DNA from: Lottia gigantea
Lineage: Eukaryota; Mollusca; Gastropoda; Lottiidae
DNA: 64,000 bases
Direction: 5' to 3'
Assembly: GCF_000327385.1 (NCBI RefSeq)
Contig: NW_008709027.1
Coordinates: 2,281,952 to 2,345,951 of the forward strand
Each line of letters starts with the position of its first letter. Positions within the stretch are counted from its first letter, which is position 1. Made by a program: the position numbers and the translations under genes. The notes beneath the pieces were generated by a model, which was not told the DNA's origin, did not search any database, and was given only the letters and a program-made list of their open reading frames with translations. This document shows, one piece after another, positions 22,092 through 34,605 of the stretch.

Positions 22092-25000
22092 CTGTAAAAG
22101 AAACATCGATGTCTCTTAGTGAAAAACAAACTTAGAATAGACATTTCTGGGAGGAAATTTTCCACAATTTGTTTTCTATCTGTAAACATATAAAAAGCTA
22201 CGCACGAATATGTTTGATTTCACTTTTGTTAAGGATGTTATATTTGTTACATTTGTTCTGGAAATTTCTAGAGCAAACCTGTCATGTAAGATACACTCTC
22301 ACAGTAAATCTTGCTATGTATTGAAGGTCTCAAAAATTCTTCTTTTGTGGATTTAAATCAATGGTCGTGATTTTAATGGAAAAAAAATGACGCGTGCCAA
22401 AAACTTCTTTCATGACGCACATGTCTACAAATCATAATAAAAATCTAAATAACATCCATCATTCAAAGATTGTAATAATCATTTAAATTTTTACTTTATA
22501 AACAACCAGTTTATAATAACTGGGAAAAGATATAATGCAAATCACCTCAATACAGCATCCTGTGTAAGCATAAAAAAGACAAAAATGGGTTGAATGGGTA
22601 AGTGAATAAGGTTATTATATCCTGCACATTTAATATATAAGTAAAGAATAAAATAGCTTGCCAGGCAAGGTAACATACCCCCACTACCAACTGTCAGAGA
22701 TGATAAATTTTTAGTGGCTTGATTATGAATTTTCAAATAAGCTTAATAATATATAAAAGTCAAGGCAAAACCTCAAAAACAGTTCATCAAATTTAATAAT
22801 GAGCAACATTTCCTTGTGGGCGTATAAAAATCAACATGCTTTATGTGCTATTGAAATCTAAAAAATGTTCAATGATTGAAAAATGTGACAGGTCATTAAT
22901 AACAATCTTAAAAAGAGGTTTTGAAAAGAAAGGTTTCTGGACTACAAAATTGTTTTATACAAATTGCTAACTCGATTGTTAGAAACACTCCCTTAGAGTT
23001 AATTTCATCAAAATCGGTTAAAAAAAAAGCACAGATATAAAACACATCTTCTTTTTTTCGCAATTGTTGATAAATATGGAAGGGTATCTGTGTCATTAGT
23101 AGATTCCAATTTGTTTCTTACAAGTTAAACGTTGATAGCTTTTGTAGATAATAATCTGTTACTTAGTGTTGACAAGTAGTCAAGGATCTTATGTACCTTC
23201 TTTGGAAACAATTACCCTTCCATATATTTAGATATGTCATTTTGATTGACATCCTTGTCGACCTATTAAACTAAAATTCAAAAGTACTTCCATCCTCCAA
23301 CCAAAATAGATGGACTAGATTTGCCGACTATTTCTTGACATTTCTGTCATTTTCCATTACCCGTAGAATAGGGCCTTATAAGTCATCATTTGATTTCGAG
23401 AGTTTTGTAATGTAGCTTATTTCACTTTTGTAGCTTATTCAGACCACAAATACTTGGTCTCGTGTCTAATCAGTGCCACCATAGTAAAGTGAATATTCAA
23501 GGCGTTACCATCTAGTGGCCGCACTAGTTAAATGTGCTGCAGGAACACTGAAATGTGTTTATCTACAACTAATCTACATTTCATATTAAATCTACATACA
23601 TTCAAACAAATAAACAAGCACAACAACTATCTTACTCTGTTTCTTTTTTATATTTCACGTATTTCTCTAGGTTTATATCATTAATATCAACACTATCAGC
23701 ATCTCTTGATAACAAAATAGATCATTATTGTTACTTCAGTAGAAGGTCGGAAGAAAATTAAGATAAATCACGTTTGTTATTGAAACGGTTTGTTAGATTT
23801 TGAACAAAATAGCAAATGAATGAAACACTCACAGCTTTATTATGGCGTTAATTCAGCTATATGTTTTACTAAAATTTGAGACATTCCACAATTTGTATGT
23901 AGTTACTTACAGTTCCATAACAGCAGAATCTGAATCACAAATGGTATCAGAAAATGTTGTTTCTCTACTGATTTTCTGTCGTGCCATCAACGCCATCTGT
24001 ATCTTATTTTGTTTGGCTTCTTGTCTTATAAAATGAAAGCTCGTTAGTAAATGTCTTATGTAATAACAAAGGCGAAGGGAAGGGGCTAGATTGGGAATGT
24101 TAAGATAGTGAGAAAAAATTATCATAATTTGCTGGGAAATTAGAGGAACTTGTTAAATGTCTGAAAAATTATCGTATATGCTAAAGACATACTTACACTG
24201 TCCATGATCTAATTACTATTACTATAGATATGACTGATCCAACAAATATGGCGCATGCTAGCCCCAACAATGTCATTTCCGGAATACCTATTGACCCCTC
24301 ATCGTTGGTGATTTTGATTGGTGTAGCATCTGTTACGAAGGATTGGCCTTTACTGAATAGTTCTTCTATTGCTTTCTTTTTACGCCGAACTTCCCTAAAT
24401 GAAAAGAACATTCTATATGTTTACAGAAAACTTTGGCATATATCCTTGATGATCAACGATGACCGGCAAAGAGACAAACATAACCACCATCTGTGACAGA
24501 TGATGAATTATGGTAAGCATTTATAGCTTTATGAAAGCTAAAATGTATTCGGCGATATTGAGATAATACGTTTCTGGGTAAATATTAAAATTATCTCATT
24601 AATTACACCAATGCAGTTTTATCAAACAAAGTTTTCTGAATTACTGCCCTTGACCTATGTGTTCAGTCTTTTTTTGTACCAACTGAAAAATTAGTTACCT
24701 TTGAATAACATGCCATGGAACTAGTTTTTCATTTTCAGGCCTATAAGAAGCTTTGATGTACACATCAGTTCTGAAATATTTAAAATAAGACTTTACATAA
24801 AACCTGATGATTTTCTAACTTATCTGTACATTATCTGAAAATATTGCCTATAATAAACTAGGAGTTGCATTTACTCAAATAACTAGGGGACAACATTCAC
24901 TACCATGTCTTTAACTAGATCTACTAAATGCGTTAGATGATGTCATTTTTGGAATAACAAGCAAGTTGCTTAAGATCAAAACAATAATCATTTTAAACAA

Positions 25001-28000
25001 AAAAACACCTGTCGTTATCAATAACTTTCTTTCCATCTTCTATTTTAGCATGGGGTTGAACATTATCTAACTCTACTGTCATATTGAGAATAGCACTAAG
25101 GTTCCTGAAAGAATCATCAAAAACTCAATACAAAATGTAATAAGGTGATAAAATAGACCTCGAGTCTATTTTTGCGCATCTTTTAATTGTTGATGGGTTT
25201 TAAGATCATGTCATCGTCACTTTCTCTTTACTAATCTGGAAAAAAATAACTAAACCCAGACTAAGCTGGCATTAGTGTGTCATGAAAACGATTTCGCAAC
25301 GGTCGAGGTATCATCCTCGGATTTTTCAAGTTTATTTCAATCTGTCATGGATGTCGATCAGAGGGGCTGATGAAAACACTAAAAGATGTGCAGATAACAT
25401 ATCAAAAGATAGCTTGCCAGACAAAGTAACATACGCCCACTACCAGCTATCAGAAATGATATCAAAATCTTTAGTGGCTTAAGAATGAATTTTTAAATTA
25501 TCTTAAATTACCTGAAACAGTTCATCAAATTATCATCAAATTCAAACATGAACAATGTCTCATCGCTGTATTGCAATAACTCGGAAATTGTTCATCTGGG
25601 ATCTGAGATCTCATCATGCATATCTAGTTTCATCAAGATTGGATAAAAACTGTAGTCTCTATCGTGCCTGCAAGCCAAATTTGACAAGTTTTCACTAAGT
25701 CAAGGGCAATAACTCTGAAACCCTTCATCCGATTGTTACCAATCACCAAGTGAGATATCATCAATATACATATGCATACCAAGTTTCGTCATGATCAAAT
25801 AAAAACTGTAGTATTTATCGTGCATACAAGCCAAATTTGACGCGTTTTACTACGTCAATGGCAATAACTCTGAAACAGTTCATCCAATTATAACCAATTT
25901 CAACCTTGACCGGGATCTTATCAATATATACATGCATACCAAGTTTCATCAAGATCGAATAAAAATCGTAGTCTCTATCGTGTCTACAAGGCAAATTTGC
26001 CGCGTTTTACCAAGTCAAGGGCAAAAACTCTGAAACAGTTCATCCGATTATTACCAATTTCGAACTTGACTAAGATCTCATCAATACATACATGCAGGCC
26101 AAGTTTCATAAAGATCGGATAAAAACTGTAGTCTCTATTGTGCCTACAAGGCAAAACCGTTCATCCGATTATAACCGATTTCGAACTTGACTGAGATCTC
26201 ATCAATATATACATGCATATTAAGTTTCATCAAGATCGGATAAAAACTGTAGCCTCTATCGTGCTTACAAGAAATGTGAACGGACGGACGGACATGGGCG
26301 ACGGCAATATACGTCCACATTTCTATGTGGGCGCATAAAAAGCATGCCAATGCAACTACACCGATCAGATTTTCATGACTGCAGTTGCTTCATCAGCCCA
26401 AGCCAGAGCAGAAATTCTATTTCATCCGTAGTAGTTCAATTCAATATATCAAAAACTAATCTTATTGCCTACAATGAAACTTACTTTAAAAACATTTCTT
26501 GATAATTAACGAATACTGGTAATGTGATATTTCCCGTTAAAATATATCTATCACCATTAGGTACGACATATATCTATAATCAAAATAACAAATATATCTA
26601 TATCTTAAGTATAGGTTATATGACCAAGTTAACTATCATCCAAATCAAAAATTTGGGAGAATCACACCTTCCCTACCCCGAAATATAAGAATACACTGTG
26701 GGGAAAAATTACTCCAACAACATACATGTTGTCAAAGTTTTTTTATGAAAATAGTTCCTCATATAAATATTGGCTATTCAACACTGTCACATAGATTCAA
26801 GAATATCAAATAGATTCTTAAAATAACGACTTAATAGAAAGATAGTGGACCACAGCCATATACGCCCTCCACGGCATGCGGATGGTAAAAACAAAACATC
26901 CATTTTAAGTTTCATCAAAATCGGTTGAAAACTAAGAGAGTAATAGCATATTTAAGATTTTGGGGCAAGGGCAATAAATCTGCTTCTAACAGTCGAAAAT
27001 AGCTCAAATTCGAACTAGGTCTTCGTTTCATAAATATGTATGCACATACCGAATTTCATTTTCCTTCCTTGTTTACGAGCAATTGATGTTGATAGAAGCA
27101 CTTACTGTATAGAGGTTAAAGGCGATAACCCCTTAAAACTGACGTGAGAGGCCTAAATCTTGAAAAAGCCTTAATTTTAATCAGAAGTAAACCTTTCGAA
27201 TTAGGTCCAATAACATCCGTTTTAAGTTTCATCAAAATCGGTTGAAAACTAAGAGAGTAATAGCATATTAAAGATTTTGGGGCAATGACATTAACTCTGC
27301 TTCTAACGGTCGAAAATAGCTCAAATTCGAACTTGATCTTCGTTTTATGAATATGTATACACATACCGAATTTCATTTGATTCCATCAAAAAATCTAGTT
27401 TTTAGAGCGTTTACAAGCAAATGTTGACGGACGGACGGACCGATCGACCGACGGACGGACCGACCGACGGACCGACGGACCGATGGACGGACAGGGGTGC
27501 CGACAATATACGTGGGAAGTATAAGTGGGCGTATAAAAATGAAATAAACGATAGATAAAAAAAATTATATGGAAATAGAAAGGATAATAGACCTACCCAT
27601 AAAGTAGGCTCATATATGACATGTTGAGAAGATAATGGTATTTACAATATTGTGTGCGTTGAATTACCTTAAGTGATATATTTGAAGACAATGATGAATT
27701 GGTATCTATCGATTGAATCACTAAATTAAACTGATCTTTATCAATATCTGTCATATCAACTAAAGATGTTAGTTTCCCACTTTGTTTATCAATATTAAAT
27801 ATCTGATCATCACCAGTGGTTATTCTGTATTCAATATTAAAATCATCTCCATCATCTGGATCATTGGCCTTAAAAATATTTGACGAAACATGGAACTTTG
27901 TTGGATCTCCAAGACAAATATTGAGTTATAATAAGTAAAAAAATACTCATTATTTATCATGAAGCTCAAAACTTTATTACTCATAAGTATACCAAATAAA

Positions 28001-31000
28001 TATTATTGCATGTATTACTGGTATTTCTAGTTAAAATCCCTTTTGCAGAGTAGAAAACAGGGCATGTCCACCTCACAGGGAACATCCGTGGATTTTATTT
28101 AAATAGAGCCCAAATTCTTTTTGATTGGACTCATTAATTAGGAAAATTTTTTACTTCTGATGTGTGTGTGTGAGTAAACAATTTTAAGAAAGAAAATTGA
28201 TCACACCTGCTTAACTCCTTAACCACCACTTTCCTAGTGTGATTAATTCCTGTCAGGGGTTTAATACGACCGCATGGAAATGTGGCAGTGGTCCCGGGGC
28301 AATGACGAACAAAAGTGTTGATTGGGTTAGCTCATAAGATGATCTCAACTTTCTTATATTAGTTTTATTGTCCAAACAAGTTGAACTAGCCCTATTTTAC
28401 GGCACGGGTACACAAACGGTCTTGGTCGTCGATTTTTGCCGCCGATTAGAGTTGTCATAAGTATTGCCGATCGGCTGCGGGCACAAAAAGAGACAATTAA
28501 TCCCCAGTCGCTCATTTTCGAGTATGTCGATAATCACTTGCGGATCATGCAAGATTCGAGTAGCCGGCCGGCAAAAATCGGCGACAAAGACTGTTAGTGT
28601 GCCAGCACCATTAGCATTTTTCTTTGACCTTCCCTCAATACGTGTCTATATTACCTTTAGTGTTGTAAGATGGTAGTTTTGTTTTGCTGCTTGTGGTATA
28701 CTAAGTTCTAAGGTTGATGATTGGTAAGGGAAATATGGTGGATTGTCATTTTCATCATCTACTCTGATTATAATACGAGTTGTATCAGATTTGGCTACAA
28801 CAAAAAATATCAAAATTATGTTGGAATAACATTTTTAAATCGATTTATATAAGAATCATTTAAGAGGGAACTTCCCTATCTAGTTCGTGGTATTTCTACA
28901 TCAAATTTGGTTCAGACAGTTTGGCATTTCTGCCCATGTATGAATAGCACTTTACAATAAAACATGAAAACTGTTAAAGTCAAATCTGCTTATCAGGAGC
29001 TGCTGTACAAAAAGAATACATTTGTTCAGTTATTCATACTCAGGCTCAGACATTTCAGAGTGGTAAATACCTACCCTCTCTTCTACGTCTTGATGATCCT
29101 ATAAGACTAGTAACCCTGACTATTAGTATATATTGTGAGGTAATTTCTCTGTCTAATGATGTATTAGTAAATATAGACCCATTATCTTTATCTATTGTAA
29201 AATGGTCATCATCTAAAACAATATGAGAACAAAATGAGTTACAAGAATCAAAACAAAATGGTGGAATCTGGGTAAGGATCTTTCGCGAAACCTTTATATG
29301 TTAAGCACCATATGGCATAGTTTTATCTACCCTTTATCACATCTTTGGAGTAGCCTATGTTCTCGATTGTATTTTGTCCAGTCTATTATAGATTACTGTT
29401 ATTCTCGACTAAACGTTTACAATTACAAACCTCCTTCTAATCTATACAATACACCAATGCCTTCAAACTCTACTGTTGTATTTAAATCAATGACTAGAAA
29501 GTCTTTTGGTAGATTCTCTTTGACGTTGACTTTATACTCAATTTCATCAAACTTTACATTTGGTTGACGCACAGAAATTATCACCTAAACAAAATAGAAA
29601 TGCAAGAAATTTTCTAAAATATTTGGATCTTGCTCAGTAAAATACTAAATCGCTTGTAACAAACGGGACAGCAATGGAATTTTGACGACATGGCGAGTTC
29701 CACAGATTTGCCTTGACCAAAAAATGTAAATCAATTTGAATTAAAGTAATATGATTTTTTGATTATTGTCCCTACTTACATTGACAGTGTCTTTACTTTC
29801 TTTATCAGCTAAATCAACAGCTTCAACTTGCAGGGAATATACACTTTGATCCTTGACATCTTTAACTAGCGATATCTGACCGGTCGTAGAATTAATACTA
29901 AACATCTTATCTATATTGCCTTCTGTATAATAAGGTTTTAATAATAATATATATTAACGAATGAAAACAAAATAATAGTCGAACATTTGATCAAAAGTTT
30001 GGTGTAACGCAACGATCTCTCGTTGTAAATGCGAAACACAAAGGCTAGGTGTTATTTTTTGCCTCATGTTTAAAGTGTTTAACACATAATTCATTTCACG
30101 GGAAATAACTTGCACAAAAATATAATTATCTTGATTCGAAACTAGGATAATATATGTTGAAACACATGACACGTTTTGATTTAATGAATAATGCGTGTAC
30201 TTACTAACAATGTGGTAATCATAATGTCCTGTGCCAGCTGTTAAATTGAGATTGAGAACTGTTCCAGATTTCATACCCACATAGCCATCAATTGAATATG
30301 TATCTCTTGAGAACTGTGGTGTTGTGCTATTTATTATCCTTATGATGAGATCAATCGAGGAATTCAATGGTAGTTGACCAAGATCATATGCCAGTATTGT
30401 TAGTTTATATTCTGTCTCGTCTTTTGTTAATAACGATCTCATTGTCGACACCCATCCATCTGTAACACAATAGACATGTTGTTAGTCTGATAGGATGTTC
30501 ATTTTGTAATATTATGGCTAATTTACAGACTTTCTGTCGAGAGCTCTGATTGACTGTATTCGTTACAGTACAATCCAATCAAATCGCTGCATCTTCAGTG
30601 ATACAAGAATTGTGGCCATTGTAGTCAAGGTTCTGCTGAGCTTGTAATAGCTTGACATTTTGAAGATCAAGAAAACACTGAATTGTGTCTTTCAAAGATC
30701 AAAGATTTTTCCCATTTTATGCCCCTTAGACGTTACTACTGAACAGTGCCTACTTACTGATAGGGTTAATTTGAAAGACGTTCTTATCTCCCGTTGATAT
30801 GGAATATAATACTTCACCATTCAAATTAGAATCAGCATCTGTGGCATTAATTTGAATGATCTGAAAAAAATATGTTGTTTGTTTGTTTATAATGTCAGTT
30901 TTGTTGATTCAAATATATCCATCACTAACCAAAGCACCCAAAAAAGCTGAGAAGAGATGAAAATGAAGTGTGATTGAAGACCAACCAGATCTTCCCATAA

Positions 31001-34000
31001 TGTGATGGGTGCTCTGGTGAGTGTTAGGCTCTATAGTTTCTGATTTTACATGCAGAACCAATGTTGTCAGAATTGATTGACGAGGTTCCTTATTTATAAT
31101 TAGCCCTTTCTCCCTTTTCGTAGTCGGTGTGTTTATTTTGCGTTATGTAGCTGAAGACAATCTGACAATCTGGTCAACTATTTGTAGTGTGTTATTGACC
31201 ACAACTGACCTGAGTGACCTGTCTCTTGCTCTCTCTAACATAAATAACAGTTTTCTCTATACTTATAACAGGAGCATTATCATTTTCATCTTCTATTAGT
31301 ATGGTAACGTCAACGGTAGAGTTCAGAGATATCGACCCTAAATCACTAGCCTAAAACAAGAAGCAACACAGCATTAATGGCTAAAAGCAGCTTAGAGGTT
31401 AAACAAAAAACAAAAATTGTGTTAAAATTGTTTCAATAATCTTTGCTTTCCGAACTTCATTTTTTTAGATCATTGATGTAAGCGATCCAATTTTCACCTT
31501 AACTTTTAGTTCTTACTCTGCTTTTAGATTATGTACATTATATAACTCAAAACCAAGACGCCAACTCTTTTGGTTAATTGCTGGATAATACATGTAATCG
31601 CTATTTTACTTGAATGTATTTCAGTTGACACAGTTAGTGAACACATATAACATACCATGATAATAATATTAAATTCATCTTCCTCTTCTCTATCAGCCGG
31701 CTTCATAAGGTTTAAATCACCAGTTATTTCATCAATTTGAAACATATCATCTGAATCAACAAACCCAATCAGGCTGATAACAGTGGGGCAGAAGAAAAAA
31801 GAATTCTACCAAGCGAAAAAAGAAGCGTCCCATGTTTGCAACATACTCGAGCTTTTGTACAGGTTGTACACTTCCTTACATAGTTTCTTTTCGCTATTTC
31901 GATGTGGGCAATAAGAGAATTTGTAAGACAAGACATACCCTGATTGCCTTGAACTATAGAGTATATAACATCACCATTCCTTCCACTATCTAAATCTCTA
32001 GCAGTAACAGATATAACTGTAACGTTACTGATGTTTTCAACTATAGATTGACTGTACGATGACTGGTCAAATTTAGGTGTAGAATCATTTTCATCCACAA
32101 CTGTCACATGGACCTATAGATTATATAAAAAGTAAGCGATAGTTTGATTGTAGAGTCGTTGTCACAAGGTACAAACGAAAGCACTGACGGATTTATCAAA
32201 CAATGGGTTTTTGGGATTCAATGGGTTAGATGTTATATCATGGAATTTTGGAATATTTTTCTCAGCCCTAAAATTGCATGGAAGCTGTAATGCTTTAGCA
32301 GATTATACTGAAGTGTAATGTATCACTCACTTGAGTAAAAGCTGTCTGTTGTGGATTCCTGTCATCTATTACTTGAATAACAAACAGATACTTATCATTT
32401 AGTTCCCTATTTAAGACCGCCTTTGTCTTGATGATTCCCTGAAACAACAAAGTGTATAGTAGACTATAGTAGATATGTCAGATTCTCTCTTTTGATTGCT
32501 TCGCTTTTCTTTTTTTTCTAAGGCATTGTAATTTTATATATTATATCAATTTCAAAACGAATACCGAAGATAATCTATACTTACGGATGTTCTTTCGACC
32601 GAAAAGAAAATTGCATCATCTTCAAGAACGGAGTAGGTTAACTTCACGCCTGTTACATTACCCAGATAAGCACTCACACTACCAACAGAGGTACCTATAT
32701 AATGTACATTGTAATAGCATTCCGCTTTTTGTAAAAAGTTTTCATTATCAAAAACTTCGTAAATTATACCTGGAAATATTTCTAAATTATGCTATTTACA
32801 TGTATATATCTACTTTATCAAACTGAATTTGTTTTAAAAGGGTTACAAATTGACCTATTTGCGTTTGGCTTTATAATGGCGCGATATTATTTGTTGAAAC
32901 CTTTAGAATACATAGGAGACATGTTTCTCTATAAGGCGTTTATGAGGCGTTTATTTTACTTAAATCCACACAGTAGTTTTCTAACAGCTTCCAAAAAGCA
33001 TAACGAACATAAAAACTTTAGTAATGTTTTTAAATAGTATTGGCGTTAAATCTCAACAGCTGGATTTTTTAAACTTTCAGATACGGTAAGGGACATAATT
33101 CGCTAGATTCGTGTATAGTTTTTACAAATGTGTACCCACGAAAAATGCGGAATGTCCCTTTAAGTTTCGATATCTAAAAAAAACCCTATACATTGCGACC
33201 GCTGATGATCTTTTAATTGTAGGCCTACTAACAATGGAATAGTATATAACCATTCAGGTCAATAATTAAGATTGTCTGATTTAAAAATAATTCAGCCTAC
33301 CTTTGGGTTTATTTTCATGAATCATAAATTTAGAACTTGTTTTGTTAAATTTCAAAACTTCAGCTTCAATAACTAATATAGATATCTCCAGGTAGGCGGA
33401 TTGATTTCTACCTCCTCCATCTACTGCCACAATCTCTAGCCTTATAGTAGGTGTGCTAGTTTCATTATTTGATAGAAAACGACGGGCTTCTAAATCATTC
33501 AAATCAAATCCTTTTGTGGTAATCAAACCATTGGTGGGTCCAATGTTAAACAATACTGACGTTTCCCCAATTAACTGATAACTGACCGTTCCATTACTAT
33601 CAAAATCTTGATCCTTAGTGGCAACCAAAAATACAAATGATCCTGTTGGTAATTCATTTACAATTGTGGTATTATAAGTATGTATTGGACAAGTATGTTC
33701 TAAGCAGAAGACAGGGTCATTGTCATTAACATCAGTAATAGATATAACTATTGTAGTTGTTGCTGTGAGCTGTCTCTTTCTACCACCATCATGTACTGTT
33801 ACAATCAGCTTATATTCTGTCATATTTTCTCTGTCAAACATTTTGTTCAGCGTTATACTACCATTTTGGTCAATGGAAAACACTGAAATAAACGCATAAT
33901 CCTTATTGTTGAATTTGTGATTTTTGGGGATCTTTACAAAATATCTCCGAATTCATTTTGGGGGGGGGGGGGGATTTTATTTTTGGGTTTTGTTTTTTTT

Positions 34001-34563
34001 TTTTTTTTTTTTTTAAATCTTTTTAAATGGTCAAATAGCCTCACCATGACCTTGCATTTTAATACGTGTTGGGGATATGTTTCTCATACTTGCATAACCA
34101 ATTATGTGAGAAATACGTTTGGAAATTCTATACATTATTACATGTACCTGGATCAGTGACAGAAAATGTTAATTGTCCATTAAAACCAATATCCCTGTCA
34201 GTTGCCTCTACAGCTCCTATGGTAATATTGTCTATATTTTCTGGTACTGTAAAGTTATAAACATCATGTGTAAATTTGGGAGGTTCGTCATTAGCATCTT
34301 CTATAGAAATAACCACGGAAGCTGAACCGGTGTAACCAGACTGGTCCTCAGCTACAACTTTTAAAACATACTTGTCTTCTATCTCTCTATCTAATCCACC
34401 GGCAACTCGAATAACACCTAAAATGTGAAAATCCACTTACTATTTGACTCACCAGACAGAGACTACAGCATATATATATATGCAAAAACATCAAAATTAA
34501 TAAGAATCACCTTATTGAACTCTTTGGGAAGTAAACCAATACATCTTCCCATTTGGGTTCACT

Positions 34564-34605
<42 letters not shown>

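Noticed and set aside
27662-27668. Direct joining of cadherin exon 56 (donor at its lower edge) to exon 58
   Set aside because: The phases do not match and a stop follows at once. An 89-base exon at 26485-26573 lies between them and restores the frame.
29954-30204. Coding continuation of cadherin exon 51 below 30205
   Set aside because: The frame stays open past the gtaagt donor, but exon 52 joins in phase at 30205 and continues the EC pattern.
31769-31938. Coding continuation of cadherin exon 47 below 31939
   Set aside because: The translation loses cadherin character after the gtatgt donor. Exon 48 joins in phase.
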